Shown here piece after piece: positions 7,277 through 15,799 of a DNA stretch of 64,000 nt (its first letter is position 1; every line of letters starts with the position of its first letter). Under the pieces are notes generated by a model. That model did not search any database and was not told the origin of the DNA. It saw only the letters and a list, made by a program, of their open reading frames with translations. The position numbers were made by a program, and so were the translations under genes. Source of the DNA: Microbacterium sp. MYb45 (GTDB taxonomy: Bacteria > Actinomycetota > Actinomycetes > Actinomycetales > Microbacteriaceae); NCBI RefSeq assembly GCF_002979655.1, contig NZ_PCPG01000001.1, positions 558,001 to 622,000 of the forward strand, in the 5' to 3' direction.

Positions 7277-8722
7277 ATGACCACCCCCGCAAACGGTGCC
7301 GATTCCGCACGCCGCAGGACCCTCGCCGAGAAGGTCTGGGACGACCACCTCGTCGTCAAGGGCGAGAACGGCGAACCCGACCTCATCTACATCGACCTGC
7401 ACCTCGTGCACGAGGTCACCAGCCCGCAGGCGTTCGACGGCCTCCGCAGCGAAGGGCGGCCGCTCCGCCGCCTCGACCTGACGATCGCGACCGAGGACCA
7501 CAACACCCCGACGCTGGAGATCCACAAGCCGATCGCCGATCTGACCAGCCGCACGCAGATCGAGACGCTGCGCCGCAACGCGGCGGAGTTCGGGGTGCGT
7601 CTGCACTCGCTCGGTGACGCGGAACAGGGCATCGTGCATGTCGTCGGACCCCAGCTCGGGCTCACGATGCCCGGAATCACGGTGGTCTGCGGGGATTCCC
7701 ACACCTCGACGCACGGCGCGTTCGGAGCGATGGCGTTCGGCATCGGCACCAGCGAGGTCGAGCACGTCATGGCCACGCAGACACTGCCGCTGAAGCCGTT
7801 CAAGACCATGGCGATCAACGTCGAGGGCACTCTGCGTGACGGCGTCACCGCGAAGGACATCATCCTCGCCGTGATCGCGAAGATCGGCACGGGTGGCGGT
7901 CAGGGCTACGTGCTCGAGTATCGCGGCAGCGCCATCCGCGCCCTCTCCATGGAGGGGCGCATGACGATCTGTAACATGTCGATCGAGGCCGGAGCCCGGG
8001 CCGGCATGGTCGCGCCCGACGAGACCACCTTCGCCTATCTCGAGGGCCGTCCGCACGCCCCCAAGGGCCAGGACTGGGAAGAGGCCGTGGCCTACTGGCG
8101 CACCCTGCCGACCGACGAGGGCGCGACCTTCGACGCCGAGGTCTTCATCGACGCCGACGAGCTCGAGCCGTTCGTGACCTGGGGGACCAACCCCGGTCAG
8201 GGCAGCTCGCTGTCGTCCTCGGTGCCGAATCCCGCCGAGATCGTCGATCCGAACGAGCGGGCCGCCGCCGAGCGTGCGCTGGAGTACATGGACCTCACGC
8301 CGGGGACGCCCCTCAAGGAGGTACCGGTCGACGCCGTGTTCATGGGGTCGTGCACCAACAGCCGCATCGAGGATCTGCGCGCCTTCGCATCGATCATCCA
8401 GGGCAAGAAGAAGGCCGACGGTGTGCGCGTCATGGTCGTCCCCGGGTCGGCGCGTGTACGCCTGGAGGCCGAGGCAGAGGGCCTCGACAAGGTCATCACG
8501 GACTTCGGAGCGGAATGGCGCTTCGCCGGATGCTCGATGTGTCTGGGCATGAACCCCGACCAGCTCGCACCGGGCGAGCGCTGTGCTTCCACATCGAACC
8601 GCAACTTCGAAGGACGGCAGGGCAAGGGAGGGCGCACGCACCTCGTGTCGCCGCTCGTCGCCGCCGCGACCGCGATCCGCGGCACGCTGTCCAGCCCGAG
8701 CGACCTGACGGAAGGGATCTGA
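7277..8722 (+). CDS. leuC: 3-isopropylmalate dehydratase large subunit
   Basis: 481 residues, normal for LeuC. With LeuD it isomerises 2-isopropylmalate to 3-isopropylmalate in leucine synthesis, using a [4Fe-4S] cluster. The three cluster cysteines are visible: C359 in [10 protein letters not shown], and C419 and C422 in [26 protein letters not shown] is the family signature. The start MTTPANGAD at 7277 has AGGAG at 7265-7269. leuD follows after three bases. Expression is probably governed by the Leu-codon leader just upstream. Confidence 0.97.
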   Translation: MTTPANGADSARRRTLAEKVWDDHLVVKGENGEPDLIYIDLHLVHEVTSPQAFDGLRSEGRPLRRLDLTIATEDHNTPTLEIHKPIADLTSRTQIETLRRNAAEFGVRLHSLGDAEQGIVHVVGPQLGLTMPGITVVCGDSHTSTHGAFGAMAFGIGTSEVEHVMATQTLPLKPFKTMAINVEGTLRDGVTAKDIILAVIAKIGTGGGQGYVLEYRGSAIRALSMEGRMTICNMSIEAGARAGMVAPDETTFAYLEGRPHAPKGQDWEEAVAYWRTLPTDEGATFDAEVFIDADELEPFVTWGTNPGQGSSLSSSVPNPAEIVDPNERAAAERALEYMDLTPGTPLKEVPVDAVFMGSCTNSRIEDLRAFASIIQGKKKADGVRVMVVPGSARVRLEAEAEGLDKVITDFGAEWRFAGCSMCLGMNPDQLAPGERCASTSNRNFEGRQGKGGRTHLVSPLVAAATAIRGTLSSPSDLTEGI

Positions 8723-8725
8723 CCC

Positions 8726-9322
8726 ATGGAGAAGTTCATCACGCACACGGGCGTCGCCGCACCGCTGAAGCGCTCGAACGTCGACACCGACCAGATCATC
8801 CCGGCTGTCTTCTTGAAGCGCGTCACGAAGACGGGTTTCGAAGATGCTCTGTTCCACGGCTGGCGACAGGACCCGGAGTTCGTGCTCAACCAGCCGGAAT
8901 TCCAGGGCGCGTCCGTCCTCGTCGCCGGTTCGGACTTCGGTACCGGATCCAGCCGTGAGCACGCCGTGTGGGCATTGCGCGACTTCGGATTCAAAGTGGT
9001 CCTCAGTCCGCGCTTCGCCGACATCTTCCGCGGGAACTCGGGCAAGCAGGGCCTTCTCGCGGCGACGATCTCGGAAGAGGATCTCGAGCGGATCTGGGCG
9101 GAGATCGACCGGAATCCCGGGGCACGGATGACGGTCGACCTCGAGGCGCGCAGCGCGTCGATCGGTGACGTCCAGGCCGAGATCGGGATCGACGATTACA
9201 CTAGATGGCGGCTCCTCGAAGGGCTCGATGACATCGGGCTCACGCTGCGCAACGAAGACAAGATCGCGCAGTTCGAGGCCCGTCGCGAGTCGTGGCGGCC
9301 CCGAACCCTTCCCGTTCAGTAA
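8726..9322 (+). CDS. leuD: 3-isopropylmalate dehydratase small subunit
   Basis: 198 residues. The swivelling-domain signature is intact ([28 protein letters not shown] and [13 protein letters not shown]). It forms the heterodimer with LeuC and completes the 2- to 3-isopropylmalate step. It is three bases from leuC and clearly co-transcribed. The 66-base gap to murA holds a G-rich stretch (9325-9350) and may end the leu transcript weakly. Confidence 0.97.
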   Translation: MEKFITHTGVAAPLKRSNVDTDQIIPAVFLKRVTKTGFEDALFHGWRQDPEFVLNQPEFQGASVLVAGSDFGTGSSREHAVWALRDFGFKVVLSPRFADIFRGNSGKQGLLAATISEEDLERIWAEIDRNPGARMTVDLEARSASIGDVQAEIGIDDYTRWRLLEGLDDIGLTLRNEDKIAQFEARRESWRPRTLPVQ

Positions 9323-9388
9323 ACGGCGGGGGCGGGGGAGCCCAGGGGCAACCCGCCCCCGAAATCCGTAAATGAAGTGAGGCTCCGA

Positions 9389-10756
9389 ATGACGACACCT
9401 GTGCGCGACGCTCTCCCGGACGGAGTCCCTGCACTCACCGGAGACGTCCTCGCCATTCGAGGCGGACGCCCGCTTCGCGGTCGCGTCGACGTCAAGGGGG
9501 CGAAGAACCTGGCCACCAAGGCCATGGTCGCCTCGCTCCTCGGCGAGACCGTGAGCACCCTGCGCGATGTGCCGGCGATCAGCGATGTCGCCGTCGTGCG
9601 CTCGCTGCTCGAGGTACACGGTGTGCGCGTCAGCGAGGGCGATGAGCCCGGCTCGCTCGTCTTCGACCCGAGTGATGTCGAGTCGGCCCACTTCGAGGAG
9701 ATCGACGCCCACGCCGGCGCCTCCCGCATTCCGATCCTCTTCTGCGGGCCGCTCCTGCACCGTCTCGGTCAGGCGTTCATCCCCGACCTGGGTGGATGCC
9801 GTATCGGCGACCGCCCTATCGACTTCCACCTGGATGCGCTCCGCAAGTTCGGCGCCATCGTCGAGAAGCTCCCCAGTGGCATCCGCCTCTCGACGGGCGG
9901 AAGCCGCCTGCACGGTGCGAACATCCACCTCCCGTACCCGAGTGTCGGCGCCACGGAGCAGGTGCTGCTCACCGCGGTCCGCGCCGAGGGCGTGACGGAG
10001 CTGCGCAACGCCGCCATCGAGCCCGAGATCATGGACCTGATCGCGGTCCTGCAGAAGATGGGCGCGATCATCTCCTACGAGCCGAACCGCGTCATCGTCA
10101 TCGAGGGCGTCGAGAAGCTCCGCGGCTACGACCACCGGTCGATCTTCGACCGCAACGAGGCGGCCTCGTGGGCATCCGCGGCTCTGGCCACCGACGGCGA
10201 GATCTTCGTCGGCGGTGCCAAGCAGCAGGAGATGCTGACGTTCCTCAACATCTTCCGCAAGGCGGGCGGCTGGTTCGATATCCAGGAAGACGGCATCCTC
10301 TTCCGTCGTGACGGTGACATCAAGCCCGTCGTCATCGAGACCGACGTGCACCCCGGCTTCATGACCGACTGGCAGCAGCCCCTCGTGGTCGCACTGACTC
10401 AGGCGCACGGCCGTAGCGTCGTGCACGAGACCGTGTATGAGAACCGGATGGGCTTCACGGACGCGCTGGTCAAGATGGGTGCCGACATCGTCGTGCACCC
10501 CCGCGGTCTGCAGGACGGGCCCCGCCGCGTTCCCCGCCGCGACCTGGAGCAGGCTGCCGTCATCACGGGTCCGACGCCGCTGCATGGCGCGGACATCGTG
10601 GTTCCCGACCTCCGCGGCGGATACAGCCACATCATCGCGGCGCTGACCGCCACGGGCGAGTCGCAGGTGTCGGGTGTGGATATCCTCAGCCGCGGCTACG
10701 AGAAGTTCCTCGCCAAGCTCGACGCGCTCGGCGCCGACTTCGACGTCATCCGGTGA
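9389..10756 (+). CDS. murA: UDP-N-acetylglucosamine 1-carboxyvinyltransferase
   Basis: 455 residues. MurA adds enolpyruvate from PEP to UDP-GlcNAc, the first committed step of peptidoglycan synthesis. The substrate lysine motif GAKNLATKAM lies near residue 38. The active-site cysteine is present as C137 in LGGCRIGDRPIDFH, equivalent to C115 of E. coli; mycobacteria have Asp there and are fosfomycin resistant. The ATG at 9389 was chosen over the in-frame GTG at 9377 because GTGAGG then serves as ribosome site. It overlaps plsC by four bases (GTGA). Confidence 0.96.
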   Translation: MTTPVRDALPDGVPALTGDVLAIRGGRPLRGRVDVKGAKNLATKAMVASLLGETVSTLRDVPAISDVAVVRSLLEVHGVRVSEGDEPGSLVFDPSDVESAHFEEIDAHAGASRIPILFCGPLLHRLGQAFIPDLGGCRIGDRPIDFHLDALRKFGAIVEKLPSGIRLSTGGSRLHGANIHLPYPSVGATEQVLLTAVRAEGVTELRNAAIEPEIMDLIAVLQKMGAIISYEPNRVIVIEGVEKLRGYDHRSIFDRNEAASWASAALATDGEIFVGGAKQQEMLTFLNIFRKAGGWFDIQEDGILFRRDGDIKPVVIETDVHPGFMTDWQQPLVVALTQAHGRSVVHETVYENRMGFTDALVKMGADIVVHPRGLQDGPRRVPRRDLEQAAVITGPTPLHGADIVVPDLRGGYSHIIAALTATGESQVSGVDILSRGYEKFLAKLDALGADFDVIR

Positions 10757-11517
10757 CCGAGGTGACGTCCCGGTCATCCGAGACGACGCGGCCGAGCATC
10801 TTCTGGCCGCTCGCGGCGCTGGTGATCCCGCCCGTCTCGCTGATCGCGAAGATCCGGGTCACCGGCGCCGAGAAGCTCCCGCAGCACGGGTCGTTCATCC
10901 TCGCGCCGAACCACTACTCCGAATTCGATCCGCTCATCGTCGCGGTCGCCGTGTGGCGCGCGGGTCGGGCGCCGCGGTTCATGGCCAAGGAGAGCCTGTT
11001 CAAAGTTCCCGTACTCGGGTGGTTCCTGCATCGCACGGGGATGATCCCGGTCGCGCGCACCTCGTCCGCCAGTTCGGCCCGCCAGACGATGAAGCAGTCG
11101 GAAGAGCTGGTGGAGCACGGTCGCGGAGTGATCGTGTATCCCGAGGGCACTCTCACGCGTGATCCCGACCTGTGGCCGATGCGCGGCAAGTCCGGCGCGG
11201 TGCGTCTGGCCCTCGCCGACGGCATCCCCCTGATCCCGATGGCGCAGTGGGGTACGCAGGCGATCATGGGGCGCTATCAGAAGGGCCTCAGCCTCTGGCC
11301 GCTGCGCAAGCCCGTGCGAGTGATCATCGGCGATCCCGTCGATGTCTCCGATCTGCGGGATCGCGCCGGGGAGCCGGCGGCCCTCACCGAGGCATCGAAC
11401 CGACTGATGAACGCGATCACGGCGCTCCTGGAGGAGCTGCGTGACGAGAAGGCACCCGCGGAGCGATGGAACCCCGCGAGCCACGGCCAGAAGGAGACCG
11501 GACGCCTTGACTCCTAA
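10753..11517 (+). CDS. plsC: 1-acyl-sn-glycerol-3-phosphate acyltransferase
   Basis: 254 residues. The acyltransferase motifs are clear: APNHYSEFD (H54-x4-D59), then FMAKESLFKVPVLGWFL and VIVYPEGTLTRD. An N-terminal hydrophobic stretch (FWPLAALVIPPVSLIA) would anchor it in the membrane. The enzyme acylates lysophosphatidic acid to phosphatidic acid, which CdsA (further right in this window) converts to CDP-diacylglycerol. The GTG start overlaps the murA stop and the stop overlaps gpsA, so murA-plsC-gpsA are one transcription unit. Confidence 0.92.
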   Translation: MTEVTSRSSETTRPSIFWPLAALVIPPVSLIAKIRVTGAEKLPQHGSFILAPNHYSEFDPLIVAVAVWRAGRAPRFMAKESLFKVPVLGWFLHRTGMIPVARTSSASSARQTMKQSEELVEHGRGVIVYPEGTLTRDPDLWPMRGKSGAVRLALADGIPLIPMAQWGTQAIMGRYQKGLSLWPLRKPVRVIIGDPVDVSDLRDRAGEPAALTEASNRLMNAITALLEELRDEKAPAERWNPASHGQKETGRLDS

Positions 11518-12640
11518 GAGAACCGCTCCGGTAGGCCCCCGGGCCACGGTCATCGGCTCGGGCAGCTGGGGAACCACCTTCGGAAAGATCCTCGCCGACG
11601 GCGGCGCCCAGGTGACGATGTGGGCCCGACGACCCGAGCTCGCGCAGGAGATCAACGAGGCCAAGCGCAACTCCCGGTATCTGCCCGGCATCAACCTCCC
11701 ACGCACGATGTCGGCCACTCACGAGCTCGCGACGTCGCTCGAGGGCGTCGAACAGGTCTACCTCTCGGTGCCGAGCCAGTCGCTCCGCGAGAACCTGAAG
11801 GCGCTGCGCCCGCTGCTCGCCGACAGCGACGCGAAGATCATCAGTCTGATGAAGGGCGTCGAGCGCGGCACCGGCTTGCGCATGAGCCAGGTGATCCACC
11901 AGGAGCTTCGCTGCGACCCCGACCGTATCGCGGTCGCGTCCGGTCCGAATCTTGCGTTGGAGATCGCTCGTGAGCAGCCGACCGCTGCCGTGATCTCCTC
12001 GCGGAGCCAGGAGACGGCGGACACCGTCGCGCGCGCCGCGCGCAACAGCTACTTCCGCACGTTCGTGAACACCGACGTGATCGGCACCGAGTTCGGTGGC
12101 GTGCTCAAGAATCTGATCGCGGTCGCCATCGGCATCGTCGACGGCGTCGGCTACGGCGAGAACACCAAGGCCTCGATCATCACCCGCGGCCTCGTCGAGA
12201 TGACGGACTTCGCCGTGGCGAACGGTGCACACCCGGAGACGTTGCAGGGACTCGCCGGCCTAGGAGACCTGATCGCCACCTGCCAGTCGCCGCTGAGCCG
12301 CAACAATACGGCCGGGCGTCTGCTCGGCCAGGGATACAGCTTCCAGGACGTCGTGAAGCAGATGCAGCAGACGGCGGAGGGGCTGGCATCGGTCGCGCCG
12401 ATCCTGCAGCTCGCACGCGAGGCCGAGGTCGACATGCCCATCGTCGAGCAGGTGAAGATGGTGCTCGACGGCAAGATGGATCCGAGAGACATCGCACCCC
12501 ACCTGACGACGGACGACGACACCCCGCAGGGTGAGAGGACCAATCATGGACAAGCAGACGGTGGTGGTGCTCTTCGGCGGGCGCTCCAGCGAGCATTCGA
12601 TCAGTTCCGCAACGGCGGGGGGCGTGCTGGGCGCGATTGA
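11507..12640 (+). CDS. gpsA: Glycerol-3-phosphate dehydrogenase [NAD(P)+]
   Basis: 377 residues from a TTG start (11507) behind AAGGAG at 11491-11496, overlapping the plsC stop by 11 bases. The NAD(P)-binding loop is VIGSGSWGTTFGKILA and the catalytic lysine is in GVLKNLIAVAIG. It reduces dihydroxyacetone phosphate to sn-glycerol 3-phosphate for phospholipid synthesis. The conserved fold ends about at GKMDPRDIAPHL; a further 35-40 residues, rich in Gly, Arg and Gln, are read through the start of ddl, giving a 95-base out-of-frame overlap (12546-12640). E. coli GpsA is 339 residues. The tail is probably non-conserved, or reflects a small frameshift near 12530. Confidence 0.92.
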   Translation: MTPKRTAPVGPRATVIGSGSWGTTFGKILADGGAQVTMWARRPELAQEINEAKRNSRYLPGINLPRTMSATHELATSLEGVEQVYLSVPSQSLRENLKALRPLLADSDAKIISLMKGVERGTGLRMSQVIHQELRCDPDRIAVASGPNLALEIAREQPTAAVISSRSQETADTVARAARNSYFRTFVNTDVIGTEFGGVLKNLIAVAIGIVDGVGYGENTKASIITRGLVEMTDFAVANGAHPETLQGLAGLGDLIATCQSPLSRNNTAGRLLGQGYSFQDVVKQMQQTAEGLASVAPILQLAREAEVDMPIVEQVKMVLDGKMDPRDIAPHLTTDDDTPQGERTNHGQADGGGALRRALQRAFDQFRNGGGRAGRD

Positions 12641-13628
12641 TCGCGACCGCTACTCGGTGATCCCGGTGGGGATCACCCGCGAGGGGGCGTTCGTCCTGGA
12701 GGACGATGATCCCGCGAAGTTCCCGCTGGATGCCGCGCACCTTCCTGAGGTCGTCGACAACGGCACGCGTGTTCTGTGGCCCGAACCGGGCGGCGACCGC
12801 ACGTTGCGCGTCGTGCAGGTCGACGGCTCCGTCGTCGGCCTCGGTGCCGTCGACGTCGTGCTCCCGATCCTGCACGGTCAGCACGGCGAGGACGGCACGA
12901 TCCAGGGGTACTTCGACACCCTCGAGGTGCCCTACGCCGGCGGCGGCGTCCTCGACTCCGCGCTGTGCATGGACAAGCACTTCATGAAGATCGCTCTGCA
13001 GGCCGCCGGCATCTCGGTGGCGCCCTGGGTGACCGTGCGCCGTGCGGACTGGGAGCGGGACGCGGCGGACGTCCGCGTACGCGCCGCCGCCCTCGGCCTG
13101 CCGCTGTTCGTGAAGCCTGCTCGTGCGGGCTCGAGCGTCGGCGTGTCCAAGGTCGAGGTCGCTGACGAACTCGACGCTGCGCTGGCTGTGGCGTTCGCCG
13201 AAGACGACAAGGTACTCATCGAGACCGGAGTGAGCGGCCGTGAGATCGAGGTCGCCGTGCTCGAGACCGCGGAAGGGGTGCGCGCCTCCCTTCCGGGAGA
13301 AGTCGTCCTCACCTCGCGGGGATTCTACGACTTCGAGGGCAAGTACCTCGGGGGCGACGGCGTCGACGTCATCTGCCCGGCCGAGTTGACCGAAGCGGAG
13401 ACGGCGGCGATCCAGGAGGCGGGCCTCCGCGCGTTCGAGGCCGTCGACGGCCGGGGGCTCGCCCGCGTCGACATGTTCCTGACCCCCGAGGGCACCCTCG
13501 TCGTCAACGAGCTCAACACGATGCCGGGCTTCACCCCGATCTCGATGTTCCCGAAGTGCTGGGTGGCATCCGGCCTGAGCTACGGCGAACTGATCACCGA
13601 GCTCGTCGAGGCGGGTCTGCGGCGCTGA
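12546..13628 (+). CDS. ddl: D-alanine--D-alanine ligase
   Basis: 360 residues. ATP-grasp enzyme that joins two D-alanines for peptidoglycan. LFGGRSSEHSISSATA at the N-terminus, PILHGQHGEDGTIQGYFDTLEVPYAG, LFVKPARAGSSVGVSKV and MPGFTPISMFPK are family signatures. The D-Ala type is supported by the SEHS N-terminal motif and the absence of D-Lac features that I recognise. The ATG at 12546 follows GAGAGG. It lies entirely after the conserved part of gpsA but inside its reading-frame tail. Confidence 0.96.
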   Translation: MDKQTVVVLFGGRSSEHSISSATAGGVLGAIDRDRYSVIPVGITREGAFVLEDDDPAKFPLDAAHLPEVVDNGTRVLWPEPGGDRTLRVVQVDGSVVGLGAVDVVLPILHGQHGEDGTIQGYFDTLEVPYAGGGVLDSALCMDKHFMKIALQAAGISVAPWVTVRRADWERDAADVRVRAAALGLPLFVKPARAGSSVGVSKVEVADELDAALAVAFAEDDKVLIETGVSGREIEVAVLETAEGVRASLPGEVVLTSRGFYDFEGKYLGGDGVDVICPAELTEAETAAIQEAGLRAFEAVDGRGLARVDMFLTPEGTLVVNELNTMPGFTPISMFPKCWVASGLSYGELITELVEAGLRR

Positions 13629-13649
13629 CGCCGGCCCACCCGCCTGCGG

Positions 13650-14135
13650 TCAGCTCGCGGGGAACTCGACGCGGTCGGTGCACTTCGCCGTCGCCGGCGC
13701 CAGTCCGGACTGGATGCTCGTGGAGATCGAGTCCACGATGGACTGGAAGTCGATCTGCTCACCCCGACGGATGTTGACCTCGACCGCGGGCTCGCGCCCG
13801 TAGGTGACCAGGCGCTGCCGCTCGTCCTCCTGCTCGAGGACCAGCCAGTCGACGCCACCGAGCGTGGTGCAGACGAGTGCGGAGGGGGCCGGCGGCTCGA
13901 CACCGCAGCGCAGCGCGACCGTGGTGGGTTCTCCCCACGCGCCGGTGGCCTGGGCATCCGTCCACACCCGGTCGAACCCGGCGACGCTGTCCGGCAGCAG
14001 CACCGAGACCGAGGCGCACGCCGGATCGTTCGCATCGTCGGCCGGTTCGAGGTGCACGGTCGTGGAGCATCCGGCGAGGACGGCGGAGAGGATCGCCGCG
14101 CCTGCGAGGGCAGCGAGGCGACGGGAACGGAGCAT
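13650..14135 (-). CDS. DUF3515 family lipoprotein
   Basis: 161 residues. Signal peptide with lipobox LAGC (C23), then a small secreted domain with four further cysteines (ACAS, LRCGVE, VCTTL, KCTD) that could form two disulfides. This matches DUF3515, an actinobacterial family typically encoded between ddl and thiL, as here. The function is unknown; the neighbours suggest envelope association only. It diverges from thiL with 23 bases between start codons. Confidence 0.85.
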   Translation of the reverse strand: MLRSRRLAALAGAAILSAVLAGCSTTVHLEPADDANDPACASVSVLLPDSVAGFDRVWTDAQATGAWGEPTTVALRCGVEPPAPSALVCTTLGGVDWLVLEQEDERQRLVTYGREPAVEVNIRRGEQIDFQSIVDSISTSIQSGLAPATAKCTDRVEFPAS

Positions 14136-14145
14136 GCATCCAGGC

Positions 14146-14151
14146 TACCTT
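14146..14151 (+). promoter_or_regulatory. -10 box for leaderless thiL
   Basis: TACCTT lies seven bases before the ATG at 14159. There is no room for a leader, and no ribosome site is visible between this and the divergent lipoprotein gene. Confidence 0.5.
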
Positions 14152-14158
14152 TGACAGC

Positions 14159-15154
14159 ATGCCCTCCCGACCCGAAGCCGATGATCCGCGCCTGGGCGAT
14201 GTCTCCGAAGGACGCATCCTGCAGGCGATCCTCACCCGCACCGCGCCGGCCGCGCATACCCTCGTCGGGCCGGGGGACGATGCCGCCGTGATCGCGACGC
14301 CATCGGGCAGCGTGGTGGCGACGACCGACACGCTCGTGCACGGGCCGGACTTCCGTCTCGCGTGGTCCAGCGGTTACGACCTCGGTTGGAAGGCCGCGGC
14401 CGTGAACCTCGCGGACGTCGCGGCGATGGGGGCGCGTCCGACGGCTCTTCTCGTCGCACTGGCTGTTCCCCGGGATCTGCGTCTCTCCTTCGTCGAGCGT
14501 CTCGCTGACGGCTTCCGCGAGGCATGTGCCGCATTGGCGCCGGGCTGCGCGGTGGTGGGTGGTGACCTCACGGTGTCGGATGTGCTGACCATCGCGGTGA
14601 CGGCGCTCGGAGATCTCGAGGGTCGGGCTCCGGTCACCCGCGACGGCGCTCGTCCCGGGGACGTCGTCGCGGTCGCCGGTGAGCTGGGCAACGCTGCACA
14701 CGGACTCGCCGTGCTGTTCGGACGTTTCCGTGACGGCGATGCGCCCGTACCGGTCGACGTCGCGAAGCTGGCGGCCGGCGAGTCCGCTGCGCTGGCCGCC
14801 CAGCTGCGCCCGTCGCCCCCGATCGGTCTCGGCGCGGTGGCGGCGACGGCCGGTGCGACCGCGATGATGGACATCTCCGACGGGCTCGCTCTCGATGCCC
14901 GCCGGATGGCGGCCGCGTCCGGGGTCACCATCGCTCTCGACCGCGCGGCGCTGGGCACTGATCCGGAGCGTGCGATCGCCGGGGGAGAAGACCACGCGCT
15001 GCTCGCCACTTTCCCCGAAGGAATGCTCCCGCCGGGGTTCCGCGTGATCGGACGGGTCATCCCGAGCGCAGACGAGGATCTGCTGTGCGACGGCCTTCCG
15101 GTCGACATCAGCGGATGGGATCCCTATCGGGACTGGGATTCGGTCTCGGGCTGA
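14159..15154 (+). CDS. thiL: Thiamine-monophosphate kinase
   Basis: 331 residues. Phosphorylates thiamine monophosphate to thiamine pyrophosphate. GPGDDAAVI near residue 40, TTDTLVHGPDFRL, AVNLADVAAMGARP and CAVVGGDLTVSD are metal- and ATP-binding motifs of the AIR synthase/ThiL fold, and MMDISDGLALDARRM is the C-terminal signature. The 3' end overlaps the convergent rsmD gene by 31 bases (15124-15154). Confidence 0.93.
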   Translation: MPSRPEADDPRLGDVSEGRILQAILTRTAPAAHTLVGPGDDAAVIATPSGSVVATTDTLVHGPDFRLAWSSGYDLGWKAAAVNLADVAAMGARPTALLVALAVPRDLRLSFVERLADGFREACAALAPGCAVVGGDLTVSDVLTIAVTALGDLEGRAPVTRDGARPGDVVAVAGELGNAAHGLAVLFGRFRDGDAPVPVDVAKLAAGESAALAAQLRPSPPIGLGAVAATAGATAMMDISDGLALDARRMAAASGVTIALDRAALGTDPERAIAGGEDHALLATFPEGMLPPGFRVIGRVIPSADEDLLCDGLPVDISGWDPYRDWDSVSG

Positions 15155-15738
15155 TCGTCCGCTGACGAACCCTCGTCGGCCGCCGGCTCCGCCCACCAGA
15201 GCGTCGTGTCACCGTAGGACTTCTCGCGGAACAGCTCCAGACCGGCGGCACCGAAGTCGGGAGGAGTCGCGCGGCGCGCTCGTTCGACGACGACGACCGC
15301 GTCCGGAGAGAGCAGTGGGGCGAGGGCGACGAGGTCGGCTGTCATGGCCGCATCGTCGAGATCGTAGGGCGGGTCGGTGAAGACCAGGTCGAAGGGCCCG
15401 GCCGCGCGCTGCAGGTAAGTATGGACCGCGCCCTCGTGCACCCGACCGGCCGACCGGCCTGCGGCCTTGGCGACGACGGCGGCGTTGCGGCGGACGATGG
15501 CTGCCGCCTGCCGGCCACGCTCGACGAGATCCGCGCTGGCGGCGCCCCTGCTCAGCGCCTCGAGGCCCAGGGCGCCGGAACCGGCATACAGGTCGAGGAC
15601 ACGCGCGCCGTCGATGGCGCTCAGCGCCTCCAGCGCGCCGAAGAGCGATTCCCGCACCCGGTCGCTGGTCGGTCGCGTGCCGACACCCGGCACTTCCAGG
15701 CGTGCGCCTCTGGCGGCGCCTGCGATGATCCTCGTCAC
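15124..15738 (-). CDS. rsmD: 16S rRNA (guanine(966)-N(2))-methyltransferase
   Basis: 204 residues. SAM-binding motif LDLYAGSGALGLEALSRGA and the N2-guanine catalytic motif TDPPYDL are present; the N-terminus TRIIAGAARGARLEVPG is typical of RsmD. It methylates G966 of 16S rRNA in the assembled small subunit. It lies next to recG and coaD, the usual actinobacterial arrangement, but on the opposite strand. It overlaps thiL tail to tail. Confidence 0.93.
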   Translation of the reverse strand: MTRIIAGAARGARLEVPGVGTRPTSDRVRESLFGALEALSAIDGARVLDLYAGSGALGLEALSRGAASADLVERGRQAAAIVRRNAAVVAKAAGRSAGRVHEGAVHTYLQRAAGPFDLVFTDPPYDLDDAAMTADLVALAPLLSPDAVVVVERARRATPPDFGAAGLELFREKSYGDTTLWWAEPAADEGSSADDQPETESQSR

Positions 15739-15787
15739 CTCTTCACGATACGACAGCCCGCGTGGCGGCGGTGTCGGTAGCGTTCCC

Positions 15788-15793
15788 TAGACT
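15788..15793 (+). promoter_or_regulatory. -10 box for leaderless recG
   Basis: TAGACT lies six bases before the recG ATG at 15800. The divergent rsmD start is 61 bases away. Confidence 0.65.
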
Positions 15794-15799
15794 CGGAGC

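Noticed and set aside
7214-10777. A 1187-codon open frame antisense to leuC, leuD and murA
   Set aside because: It is the mirror of GC-rich third positions in three well-recognised genes, with His/Asp/Arg-heavy content and no domain.
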